A stretch of DNA of 6,580 bases from the NCBI GenBank assembly GCA_964392615.1, contig CAYMRB010000513.1, positions 1 to 6,580 on the forward strand, read 5' to 3'. Each line of letters opens with the position of its first letter. Position 1 is the stretch's first letter. Under the pieces are notes generated by a model. The model was not told the DNA's origin. It searched no databases and saw only the letters and a list, made by a program, of their open reading frames with translations. This document shows, piece after piece, positions 1-6,364 of this stretch. This DNA is from CAYMRB01 sp964392615. Lineage in GTDB: Bacteria; Planctomycetota; UBA8108. Made by a program: the position numbers and the translations under genes.

Positions 1-2
1 CC

Positions 3-1229
3 CTAAGCCGACGCGCGCGCGTGGCGGCTGCCCGACTCCATCGCGACGGGGAACACCACGGTCTCGCCGCCGACGGTGACGCGTGGATTGCGGATCGTCA
101 CCGGCACCATCGGCAACGCCTTCACCGGGCTCAGGAGGCAGCGTACGGACTCATTCGCCGGCAGGTTCTGATACCAGACGCCGAGCGACTCGATCTTGCC
201 GAAATTCACGAGCTCGCGGTAGACGTGGTACAGGGCCCAGCCGTCCGGCCAGTCGTAGTCGCTGTAGCGCGAGGACTCGGTCTCGACGAGCTCGAAGTAT
301 CGCCAGCCTTCGAAGTCGACGGTGACATACCGGTCGGCGATGGCGCCGTGTGCGACGTGTTTCGGGCTCAGCATGCGAAAGCCGAGCACCTCGCCCCTGC
401 CGTCGCCGTGGACCCAGACCCCGAGCGCCTGGTGCGCGCCGAGATCGCGCCATGGCTCGAATACCTTGACGGCACGACTCCACGCTGCGCGTCGCGGCAC
501 CTTCCCCGCGCTCGACGCCGAGAAGATGCCGCTGGCGCGTCGCCCCTCGATCACGTCCGTCGAGGGCGCGAGCTCGGCACTCACGCCGCCGGCCGATGCC
601 ACGACGGCGATGTCCTGCGGCGACGAGAAGTCGGCGAGCACGACGTTGCCCGGCGCGTCGTAGCTCGCGGTCGACATCAGCACTTCCAATCGCAGCCGCA
701 GCGGCTGCGCGTCGAAGTCGTTCTGAGCTTTCCACGCGGCAGTCGGCTGGTCGATGCCGAGGACCTTGTGACGATCGTAGCGCGTCGGCCGAAAGCGCCA
801 GCGATCCTTCGGGCCGCGTTCGAGCGTGAACTCGCGTCCAGGCCGACGCAGCTCCGCCCGGACGCGATCGTCGAAGTAGTGCGCTCGTCGCAGCTCCTCG
901 TACGTGCGCAGTCGCTCGACGAGGCGGCGATACGCCGGTACCTTCTGCAGGCTCGAACGGTTCACCGCGCCGGTCAGGGAGATGCCCGCGTCGTGTCCGA
1001 TGAGCTTGGCGCCGAGGTACTCGATCACGTCCGGGTACGATGGCTCGACCTGCGGCGGCGCGAACTTCTGGAAGTTCCACCAACCGAGGTGAAGCGGCAG
1101 CATCAGGCCGCCGTTAATCGACTGCGCGTGGATGTCGATGAAGCGCTTGTGGCCGCGGTTCGGGTAGTCCCACGCCTGCCAGCGCGTGCGGAACTGCCAG
1201 AAGTGGTGCCACATCGCGCTCATCTCCAT
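3..1229 (-). CDS. C-terminal part of a frame-broken secreted glycoside-hydrolase-like protein
   Basis: This is the second half of the gene that starts at 2359. The frame is open back to about 1349, which adds 40 sensible codons before the first ATG (reading DNIYLDAIDGSD and onward). No Shine-Dalgarno stands before the ATG at 1229, so independent translation is unlikely. The segment begins with a strand-like YLDAIDGSD (candidate catalytic Asp residues), then MEMSAMWHHFW, then an aromatic and His-rich stretch (KRFIDIHAQ, LGWWNFQKF). This looks like the later part of a TIM barrel, to about residue 120 of this ORF. From about residue 130 it becomes beta-rich, and residues 185-370 (VWVHGDGRGEVLGFRM, YVTVDFEGWRYFEL) resemble a carbohydrate-binding jelly roll. 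The stop is TAG at 3-5. A hydrolase acting on a glycan is inferred from overall character; the exact family is not recognised. Alone, this half lacks the signal peptide and early barrel strands. Confidence 0.7.
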   Translation of the reverse strand: MEMSAMWHHFWQFRTRWQAWDYPNRGHKRFIDIHAQSINGGLMLPLHLGWWNFQKFAPPQVEPSYPDVIEYLGAKLIGHDAGISLTGAVNRSSLQKVPAYRRLVERLRTYEELRRAHYFDDRVRAELRRPGREFTLERGPKDRWRFRPTRYDRHKVLGIDQPTAAWKAQNDFDAQPLRLRLEVLMSTASYDAPGNVVLADFSSPQDIAVVASAGGVSAELAPSTDVIEGRRASGIFSASSAGKVPRRAAWSRAVKVFEPWRDLGAHQALGVWVHGDGRGEVLGFRMLSPKHVAHGAIADRYVTVDFEGWRYFELVETESSRYSDYDWPDGWALYHVYRELVNFGKIESLGVWYQNLPANESVRCLLSPVKALPMVPVTIRNPRVTVGGETVVFPVAMESGSRHARASA

Positions 1230-2359
1230 GCCGACCGGCTTGTCGAGGCGCTTCCAGATGGCCCAGAGGAACCGGCTGGCCCAGTACCAGCTGTCCTGCC
1301 CCCCGCGCAGAATGTCGCTGCCGTCGATCGCGTCGAGGTAGATGTTGTCTTGGCGTCGATGGGCGCCGCCAGCGTAAACGAACGAAAAGCGTCGAGTTGA
1401 CGGTGGGGGACCGGCGTCGCGTACTTCGACCGTTTGTCGATGAAGAACGCGTACGTGTGGAAGATCGCGCCGATGTCGTTTCTGTGCAGCTTGCCGACGA
1501 TCTCACGGTAGTCGTCCCAGCCGCGCGGCCACTTCGTCTCGTTCAAGTGGAAGTCGCCGAAGCGGAAGAAGTGCGCACCGCCGCCGTGGCTGTCGATCTG
1601 GTCGAAGCCAAGGCTCTTCGCCATCGCGATCCACTCGTCGACGTTCGCGGTCGTCAGGTCGCCGAAGTTGAAGAGATACGAGCCGTGATTGAACGGCACA
1701 TCGTGCGCCCACGGGCCGCTGACGGTCGTCTGCGGTAGTTTCGGCGTCGCCCGGATGACCTCCCGCAGGACGCCGAGAATCTCGCCCGGCGGCGCCGCGA
1801 CGACCGCGACGCGCCGGCCGACGAGCCCGAAGCGGCGGTAGCACTCCGCGCGCAGCCGCGTTTGCAGCGCCGGCAGCTGCGGCACACGCGTGGCGAGATC
1901 GAGCGCCAGGGCGCAGGCGCCGAACGGCTCGTCGGGGCGACCGCGGACCTTCAGGGGCACGTCGAGGAAGACGAGCTTCTCGACTTCGACGTCGCCGTCG
2001 ATCGAGGCGACCTCGATCTCGATCCAGCGCTGTTTCTCGGTGATCGCGAGCGACACCTCGACTTGCGCCGTCTCGAACGAGAGTCGCACGCGTAGGCCGT
2101 CACGCGACACCTTCGAGGGGTGGTGGCTCTTGCCGCCGACGGTGATCTCCGCGCAGTGGGACTTGCCGGCGCAGTGGTCGACACCCGTGCGACGATCGAT
2201 GAAGCGCAGATTCCGGCCGTCGGCGGCGATCGCATACTCGAACGCGGCGGACCGAACAACGACGGCGTCCGATTCCGCGGCGTCGAGATCGCCGATGGCG
2301 ACGAGAGTCGTCGTGACCGATGCGACGAGCGACAGCACTCGCGACCACGGCGAGAACAT
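1220..2359 (-). CDS. N-terminal part of a frame-broken secreted glycoside-hydrolase-like protein
   Basis: The ATG at 2359 lies two bases after the stop of the oxidoreductase gene (TAGTCATG), so translation is probably coupled; a weak AAGGA sits 12 bases upstream. Residues 1-28 look like a signal peptide (hydrophobic VLSLVASVTTTLVAIG, likely cleavage near LDAAES), which places the product in the periplasm or outside. Residues 30-210 are beta-rich, like the N-terminal sandwich of many glycosidases. Residues 220-337 read as early TIM-barrel strands: FNHGSYLFNFGD, GFDQIDSHGGG, GAIFHTYAFFID. Sense ends at residue 337 (TLAAPIDAK). The frame then runs through 42 Ser/Thr/Gly-rich, non-protein-like residues to a TGA at 1220. 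The rest of the protein continues in another frame from about 1349. Unless corrected, the product is a 379-aa truncated protein without the later barrel. The alpha-galactosidase-like barrel assignment is inference. Confidence 0.7.
   Translation of the reverse strand: MFSPWSRVLSLVASVTTTLVAIGDLDAAESDAVVVRSAAFEYAIAADGRNLRFIDRRTGVDHCAGKSHCAEITVGGKSHHPSKVSRDGLRVRLSFETAQVEVSLAITEKQRWIEIEVASIDGDVEVEKLVFLDVPLKVRGRPDEPFGACALALDLATRVPQLPALQTRLRAECYRRFGLVGRRVAVVAAPPGEILGVLREVIRATPKLPQTTVSGPWAHDVPFNHGSYLFNFGDLTTANVDEWIAMAKSLGFDQIDSHGGGAHFFRFGDFHLNETKWPRGWDDYREIVGKLHRNDIGAIFHTYAFFIDKRSKYATPVPHRQLDAFRSFTLAAPIDAKTTSTSTRSTAATFCAGGRTAGTGPAGSSGPSGSASTSRSAWR
1345..1353 (-). other. Frame break inside the hydrolase-like gene
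   Basis: Reading on the minus strand, codon 337 (AAG, 1351-1349) is the last that makes sense in the upstream frame. Sense resumes as GAC AAC ATC TAC (D N I Y) if the G at 1349 is read twice, as though one base had been lost from AAGGAC. Rejoined, the gene would run 2359-3 and encode about 785 residues. No slippery heptamer or pseudoknot is evident, so programmed frameshifting is unlikely. A base-call error, a true one-base deletion, or a larger deletion all fit. Confidence 0.75.
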
Positions 2360-2361
2360 GA

Positions 2362-3519
2362 CTATCGAACGTCCTTCATGGACGCCGCGCGGCGTCCGTC
2401 GACCGCGTCGCGGACCAGCAGCGCGACGAGCACCGCGTCGCGGCCCATGCGCACCCCCGAGTACGGCGCACGACGTGTGCGCACGCAGTCGAGAAACGCC
2501 TCGTGGGCCTTGCGGGTCGTGTCCCCATCCTCCGCGCGCAACGTCTCCGTGGCTCGGCGCCGGTCCATGTACTCGATGTTGCCGTTGTAGACGTCGACCC
2601 CGCCCTTGCGTCCCATGAAGTGCATCTGGTTCTTGTTGAACGTGCCGTGGGCCGGGCAGACCCAGCTGTGCAGCCAGTTGACGATGACGCCGTTCGGGTA
2701 CTCGATCAGCGCGGAGTAGTAGTCCGTCACGTCGCGGTCGGGCTCGTTCGCCGTGAAGACGTCGCGGCGCCCCATGCCGTACGCGATGCTCGGCAGGCCC
2801 CCGAGCGCCCAGTTCATGATGTCGAAGAAGTGCACCGCCTGCTCGACCATCCAATCGCCGGAGTGCGCGCGCTTCGATTTCCAGCCGCGCAGCGGTCCGA
2901 AGTGCGCCAGGTAGCTCGCGCGCACCTCGAGGATCTCGCCGAAGTCGCCCTTCTGCATGCGCTCGATGCCCTCCCGAACACGCTGGTTGTAGCGGTTCTG
3001 GAAGCCGACCTGCACGATGCACTTCGATTTCTCGGCAGCGGCGACGACGGCGTCGCACTCGCTGCGCGTGATACACATCGGCTTCTCGCCGTAGAGGTCC
3101 TTGCCGGCCGCGATCGTGTCGAGGTATTGCGACGCGTGGACGTCGCACGGCGTGGCGATCAGCACCGCGTCGACATCTTTCGCAGCCAGCACGCGATCGT
3201 GTGACTCCGTACCCGCGGGCGTCTTGCCCGTCTGTTCCTTCACCCTGCGCTGCGCGGCGGCGATGCGCGCGGGCACGATGTCGCAGATCCAGGTGATTTC
3301 GACGTCGGGCACGCCGAGCATCGTGCGCAGGTGGCTCGTGCCACGACCGCCGACGCCGATGAAGCCCATGCGGACCTTCTCCGCCGCGCCGCGGAAGCCG
3401 GCGCCGTACACGGCCGGCGCCGCGAGCGGACTCAACGCGGCGGCACCGAGTCCGGCGGCTCCGGTGGCGAGGAAACGGCGGCGGCGGATACGGCGAGAGA
3501 CGGGTTCGGGCGTCTTCAT
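2362..3519 (-). CDS. Gfo/Idh/MocA family oxidoreductase with Tat signal
   Basis: A 385-aa NAD(P)-dependent dehydrogenase-fold protein, probably acting on a sugar, inositol or sugar acid; the substrate cannot be read from sequence. Residues 9-40 form a twin-arginine signal (RRIRRRRFL, then an Ala/Gly/Leu-rich stretch ending PAVYGA), so folded export is expected. The Rossmann fold starts at about residue 50 with FIGVGGRG (55-60) and an acidic end of strand 2 (ICD, D80). The family EKP motif is at 145-147 (GEKPMCI). The C-terminal sheet domain carries the usual H-x-x-D pair (AVHFFDIMNW, H230 and D233). The length fits exported members of the family. ATG 3519 is chosen because AGGAGG lies 11 bases upstream and the Tat motif follows; an ATG at 3684 would add 55 unsupported residues. 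It is first in a two-gene unit, two bases ahead of the hydrolase-like gene. Exported proteins of this family may hold the cofactor tightly and can act as glycosidases; which applies here is unknown. Confidence 0.93.
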   Translation of the reverse strand: MKTPEPVSRRIRRRRFLATGAAGLGAAALSPLAAPAVYGAGFRGAAEKVRMGFIGVGGRGTSHLRTMLGVPDVEITWICDIVPARIAAAQRRVKEQTGKTPAGTESHDRVLAAKDVDAVLIATPCDVHASQYLDTIAAGKDLYGEKPMCITRSECDAVVAAAEKSKCIVQVGFQNRYNQRVREGIERMQKGDFGEILEVRASYLAHFGPLRGWKSKRAHSGDWMVEQAVHFFDIMNWALGGLPSIAYGMGRRDVFTANEPDRDVTDYYSALIEYPNGVIVNWLHSWVCPAHGTFNKNQMHFMGRKGGVDVYNGNIEYMDRRRATETLRAEDGDTTRKAHEAFLDCVRTRRAPYSGVRMGRDAVLVALLVRDAVDGRRAASMKDVR

Positions 3520-3530
3520 GATGCTGTCTA

Positions 3531-3536
3531 CCTCCT
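3531..3536 (-). promoter_or_regulatory. Ribosome binding site AGGAGG of the oxidoreductase gene
   Basis: AGGAGG on the minus strand lies 11 bases before the ATG at 3519. It fixes that start over the upstream in-frame ATG at 3684. The spacing is slightly long. Confidence 0.75.
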
Positions 3537-3604
3537 GACGGCAGGGATCTGCGTCGACCACGCGGAGTTGAGCTGCCGCGAAGCGGTCAGCCTCCGACTC
3601 CGCG

Positions 3605-3669
3605 GGCATGGGCTGCCGACCAAAGGACCGCGAAGGCCGCTGCGCTGACCGACTCGGCCAGCCCATGCC
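3605..3669 (-). repeat. Long inverted repeat (possible transcript hairpin)
   Basis: GGCATGGGCTG (3605-3615) and CAGCCCATGCC (3659-3669) are perfect 11-base inverted copies. With a one-base bulge (C3659) the stem can instead be 10 + 5 base pairs, because GCCGA (3615-3619) pairs with TCGGC (3654-3658), leaving a 34-base loop. It starts about 50 bases after the kinase stop and ends about 85 bases before the oxidoreductase ATG. It could protect the upstream transcript's 3' end, help termination, or act as a leader structure or protein-binding site. The sequence alone does not decide. Confidence 0.6.
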
Positions 3670-3720
3670 ATCAGTTGACAGCAAACAGCGTCGCGGTAAC
3701 AGGGGATTGCGCGGGCGCGG

Positions 3721-5472
3721 TCAGTCGGGGGGGGCCGCCGGCAGCTCGATCGTCGCGACGAGGCCGCCTCCGTGGCGGTTGCGAAGCGCCACGGTCCCGT
3801 CGTGCGCATCGACGATCTCGCGGACGATCGACAGGCCGAGTCCGACACCGCCGGTCTCGCGGTCGCGGGACGCGTCGACGCGGGCGAAGCGCCGAAACAC
3901 GCGGTCGAGGTCGTCCTCGGGGACGCCCGGCCCACGGTCGGCGATCTCGACCGCGACGCTGCGCTCCGTTCGTCGCGCCGCGATCTCGACGGGCTGGCCG
4001 CCACCGCCATGCCGCAACGCGTTTTGCAGCAGATTGCCGAGAGCCACGCGCAGCAGGGGCTGCACGCCGCGAGCGGTCAAGGGCGTCGGAGAATCCTCGA
4101 CTTGGAGTCGCACGCGTGATGCGCCATCGTCGTCGAGACTGTCGACGAGAGCGACGAGGAGATCGGCGATGTCGACCGCGGAGGTCTCTAACTCACGCGT
4201 CCGGCGATCGAGCGTCGACAAGAGGAGCAGCGACTCGACGATCCGGCGCAGCGAGTCCGCGTAGCGCCGACAGTTCTCCAGGGCTCGAACGTACTCCTCC
4301 GCGTCGCGATCGCGAGACAGCGCGAGGTCGATCTCGGCGATCGTCTTCGCCAACGGACCGCGCAGCTCGTGCGATGCATCGCCGGCGAAGCGTTTCTCGC
4401 GTTCGAAGCCGGCCTCGAGTCGGTCGAGCATGCCGTTGATGGTCGTGGCGATCAGCGCGAGCTCGTCGCTGACCTTGCCGACGGGAAGGCGCGTCTCGAT
4501 CTGCGCGGCATCGATGCGCGCAGCGGAGTCGACGATCTGGCGGACGGGATCGAGTGCCCGACTCGTCACGTGCCGGCCGATGCCGATCAGCAGCAGCCAG
4601 ATGACGGGAATGCCGATCAGGAGCGCCCAGAACAGGCCTTCGTGCGTGGTGTCGGCTTCGATCGCGGCCTCGAGCCAGAGCCGGGACTCGGGCACGATGC
4701 GCGGCGCGGCGCCCTGTTCGACCGAGTACAGCTCGCCGTAGCGATTGATGCCGATTCGGCCAGGCGTTCCGAGGGCATCATTCCTGTCGACAACAGCGAT
4801 GAGTTGACCGTCGTACGGAATCCAGTCCGCGATGTCGCGCCCCTCGGCGTAGCCGGCGCGCTGCAGATCCTCGACGAGATCGACCGGCAGAAGCCGTGGC
4901 AACCCTTCACGGTCCCGGTCGACGATGGCGCCGTTGTCGAGCACCGCGAGCTCGACGATGGCGCCGTCGTCGAGAGCGTCGATCTCGGTGACATTGCGCC
5001 CCTTCTCCACTTCGTACTTCGTGCGGATGAACGCGCCGTTCGGCAGAGCGTTGCGGAAGCCGATTCGGACAGGCTCCGGCAGGTCGTGAATCGAACGGGA
5101 CCGGTACTTCGGCGCCGGCAATCGCCCGGTGAGCAAGCGAGTGTCTTGACCGCGAGACGAAGCGGCGACTTCGAAGCTGACCGTGCCGCTGACGTATGTC
5201 CCGTCGTCACGGACGACCGCCCAGTACACAGCGCTCGCATCGACATGGGCGAACGGCCCGCGTTGGCCGCTGAACTCGACCAGCACGTCGTCGTCGAGCT
5301 GGGAATAGATCTCCTGCGATGTCCTTCGCAGCACATCGTCGAGCCGCCGCTCGTTGTGCGCGTCGGTCAGGTGGTCCGCCACAAAGTAGAACGCGAACCC
5401 CGCCGGCACGAGGACCGCGAGCGTCAGCGCGGCCTGGGTGAGGGTGACCCGATTGCGGATGCTAGGCTTCAC
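3721..5472 (-). CDS. Membrane sensor histidine kinase (HAMP-HisKA-HATPase)
   Basis: A 583-aa kinase that should autophosphorylate on His and pass phosphate to the regulator encoded just upstream. Order of parts: membrane segment 1 at about 12-33 (LTQAALTLAVLVPAGFAFYF), a large periplasmic domain at about 34-278, membrane segment 2 at about 279-299 (LFWALLIGIPVIWLLLIGIG), HAMP linker at about 300-354, and HisKA with DASHEL, phospho-acceptor H368. The ATPase domain has the N box NLLQNALRHGG (N480, N484), G1 box DRGPGVP (D512) and G2 box GGVGLGLSIV. The GTG start at 5472 overlaps the regulator's end by 11 bases and has AAGGAG seven bases upstream, which indicates translational coupling. Oddities are Gly372 where Thr/Asn is usual in HELRTPL, and an 11-residue tandem repeat in the sensor domain (residues 167-188). 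The core resembles CusS-type and other envelope-stress kinases, but the sensor domain is not one I recognise, so the signal is unknown. Confidence 0.95.
   Translation of the reverse strand: MKPSIRNRVTLTQAALTLAVLVPAGFAFYFVADHLTDAHNERRLDDVLRRTSQEIYSQLDDDVLVEFSGQRGPFAHVDASAVYWAVVRDDGTYVSGTVSFEVAASSRGQDTRLLTGRLPAPKYRSRSIHDLPEPVRIGFRNALPNGAFIRTKYEVEKGRNVTEIDALDDGAIVELAVLDNGAIVDRDREGLPRLLPVDLVEDLQRAGYAEGRDIADWIPYDGQLIAVVDRNDALGTPGRIGINRYGELYSVEQGAAPRIVPESRLWLEAAIEADTTHEGLFWALLIGIPVIWLLLIGIGRHVTSRALDPVRQIVDSAARIDAAQIETRLPVGKVSDELALIATTINGMLDRLEAGFEREKRFAGDASHELRGPLAKTIAEIDLALSRDRDAEEYVRALENCRRYADSLRRIVESLLLLSTLDRRTRELETSAVDIADLLVALVDSLDDDGASRVRLQVEDSPTPLTARGVQPLLRVALGNLLQNALRHGGGGQPVEIAARRTERSVAVEIADRGPGVPEDDLDRVFRRFARVDASRDRETGGVGLGLSIVREIVDAHDGTVALRNRHGGGLVATIELPAAPPD
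4919..4974 (-). repeat. 33-bp tandem repeat within the kinase sensor domain
   Basis: The 23-base blocks at 4919-4941 and 4952-4974 differ at one position (T4935 / C4968) and are offset by 33 bases, exactly 11 codons. They encode LDDGAIVELAV followed by LDNGAIVDRDR (residues 167-177 and 178-188). The in-frame offset and near identity point to a local duplication in the periplasmic domain. Confidence 0.8.
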
Positions 5473-6145
5473 GCTCGGGCTCCTTGAGCACGTAGCCGCG
5501 ACCGCGGACCGTCTTGATGCGCCGCGGCTCACCACCCTGTTCGAGCTTGTTTCGCAGGTAGTTGACGTAGACCTCGACGACGTTGCTCAGGCCGTCGTAG
5601 TTCGCGTCCCAGACGCTCTCGAGGAGCTCGGTCTTCGACGCTATCCTGCCGGGGTGCAGCATGAAGTAGTGCAGCAGGCCGAATTCGCGCGCCGTCAAGC
5701 GGACCTGCTTGCCGCTTATCTCGACGCAGTCCGATCCGGGATCGAGCGATAGCGCGCCGACTCGAAGCACGTCGGACGTGCGCCGGCCGACGCGTCGCCG
5801 CAGCGAACGGATGCGTGCGAAGAGCTCGCCCATCGCGAACGGTTTGACCAGATAGTCGTCGGCGCCGGAGTCGAGACCGAGGATGCGGTCCTCGATCGAG
5901 TCGCGCGCCGTCAGCATGATGACCGGCGTCACCTTGCCAGCCTCGCGGATGGCGTGGCATACCGCGACGCCGTCGAGCCGCGGGATCATCAGATCGAGGA
6001 GGACGAGCTCGTACTCGTCCGTGAGCGCTGCGTGACGTGCACTCTCGCCGTCGTGTACGACGTCGACGGTGTGGGACTGCTCGACCAGGCCCCGCCGCAG
6101 GATGTCGGCGAGCTCGCGATCGTCTTCCACGCAGAGGATGCGCAT
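5462..6145 (-). CDS. OmpR/PhoB-family response regulator
   Basis: A 227-aa two-domain regulator. The receiver domain (1-115) has the acidic pair E7/D8/D9, phospho-acceptor D51 (LVLLDLMIPRLDG), switch Thr79 (MLTARD) and Lys101 (DDYLVKPF). The DNA-binding domain (about 127-222) is a winged helix with LTAREFGLLHYFMLHPGRI, a recognition helix region SNVVEVYVNYLRNKL, and the terminal wing IKTVRGRGYVL. Length and all key residues are normal. The ATG at 6145 is chosen because the first receiver strand (MRILCVEDD) starts there and GAGG lies nine bases upstream; an in-frame ATG at 6208 would add an unsupported leader. It overlaps the kinase start by 11 bases, so the pair is an operon and a cognate couple. 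It probably acts as a dimer on head-to-tail repeats such as those at 6252-6268, controlling itself and the divergent PepSY-like gene. That target is inferred from position. Confidence 0.96.
   Translation of the reverse strand: MRILCVEDDRELADILRRGLVEQSHTVDVVHDGESARHAALTDEYELVLLDLMIPRLDGVAVCHAIREAGKVTPVIMLTARDSIEDRILGLDSGADDYLVKPFAMGELFARIRSLRRRVGRRTSDVLRVGALSLDPGSDCVEISGKQVRLTAREFGLLHYFMLHPGRIASKTELLESVWDANYDGLSNVVEVYVNYLRNKLEQGGEPRRIKTVRGRGYVLKEPEREA
5480..5485 (-). promoter_or_regulatory. Ribosome binding site AAGGAG deciding the GTG start of the kinase
   Basis: AAGGAG on the minus strand, inside the last codons of the response regulator gene, stands seven bases before GTG 5472. It supports that start over the upstream in-frame ATG at 5535, which would add 21 residues read from inside the regulator gene. 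Confidence 0.8.
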
Positions 6146-6154
6146 CCCTTGCGG

Positions 6155-6158
6155 CCTC
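6155..6158 (-). promoter_or_regulatory. Ribosome binding site GAGG of the response regulator
   Basis: GAGG on the minus strand, nine bases before ATG 6145, agrees with the start at the first receiver strand. A second purine run, AAGGG, directly abuts the ATG and is too close to serve. Confidence 0.55.
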
Positions 6159-6251
6159 GATCTGCGGTTCGTTGGAGAAACCGGCGTGACGATGGAATCG
6201 TACCACACCTGAAGGGGCCCGATCGCGCGATCAGCGGGCTTCCGATCGCGC

Positions 6252-6284
6252 TCTAAGCCCGTTCTAAGGTGCAGCGAGTTAGAA
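6252..6284. promoter_or_regulatory. Candidate OmpR-type operator: TCTAAG-N5-TCTAAG plus inverted TTAGAA
   Basis: TCTAAG occurs at 6252-6257 and again at 6263-6268. The 11-base step, one helical turn, is the spacing that OmpR-family dimers recognise as head-to-tail half-sites; the PmrA box CTTAAG-N5-CTTAAG has a similar layout. TTCTAA (6262-6267) also has a perfect inverted partner TTAGAA at 6279-6284. The adjacent gene encodes an OmpR-type regulator, so autoregulation is a reasonable inference. Confidence 0.55.
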
Positions 6285-6352
6285 GGAGTCGATCGACGAG
6301 GATCCGGTCGCGTACGATCGACCTCACGACGAACTCACACCCACCGAAGGAC

Positions 6353-6358
6353 GGAGGT
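6353..6358 (+). promoter_or_regulatory. Ribosome binding site GGAGGT of the PepSY-like gene
   Basis: GGAGGT lies six bases before the ATG at 6365. It is the strongest ribosome binding site in the window and fixes the start of the plus-strand gene. Confidence 0.85.
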
Positions 6359-6364
6359 GTCGAC

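Larger units (their letters stand above)
3520..3720 (-). promoter_or_regulatory. Intergenic region between kinase stop and oxidoreductase start
   Basis: These 201 bases separate two co-directional units. They should hold the end of the two-component transcript and the promoter and leader of the oxidoreductase operon. I see an inverted repeat, a short direct repeat CCGACTC (3594-3600 and 3649-3655) and a GGTCAGC/GCTGACC pair (3585-3591 / 3644-3650). No T-tract follows the hairpin on the minus strand, so there is no classical intrinsic terminator. I cannot point to a convincing -35/-10 pair in the required direction. No small gene is supported. Confidence 0.45.
6146..6364. promoter_or_regulatory. 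Divergent promoter region between regulator operon and PepSY-like gene
   Basis: These 219 bases must drive the regulator and kinase leftward and the PepSY-like gene rightward. They contain the TCTAAG repeats (6252-6268), the inverted TTAGAA (6279-6284), a 12-base palindrome GATCGCGCGATC (6221-6232) and a 10-base direct repeat CCGATCGCGC (6219-6228 and 6242-6251). TACGAT hexamers occur on the plus strand at 6313-6318 and on the minus strand at 6202-6197. They could be -10 elements, but neither has a good -35 partner, as in activator-dependent promoters. No small ORF here is supported. Confidence 0.6.

Noticed and set aside
1345..1353. Programmed -1 ribosomal frameshift at the break in the hydrolase-like gene
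   Set aside because: The bases before the shift (CGCCAAG) do not form an X-XXY-YYZ slippery heptamer and no strong stem follows closely. Mutation or sequencing error is simpler.
21..1400. A 459-codon open frame on the plus strand opposite the hydrolase-like gene
   Set aside because: Its protein is Arg/Ala/Val/Asp-rich and low in complexity, with no motif. It mirrors the minus-strand gene and is typical of antisense open frames in G+C-rich DNA.
3520..3684. Upstream in-frame extension of the oxidoreductase to an ATG at 3684
   Set aside because: It would bury the Tat signal 55 residues into the protein and run through the intergenic hairpin, while AGGAGG precedes the ATG at 3519.
3675..3702. 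TTGACA-N16-TAACAG, a sigma70-like promoter on the plus strand
   Set aside because: It points into the kinase gene antisense, with no gene behind it. One perfect -35 with a weak -10 is expected by chance; an antisense transcript is possible but unsupported.
4369..5487. A 372-codon open frame on the plus strand opposite the kinase gene
   Set aside because: The minus strand encodes a complete kinase with every expected motif. The antisense product has no domain signature.
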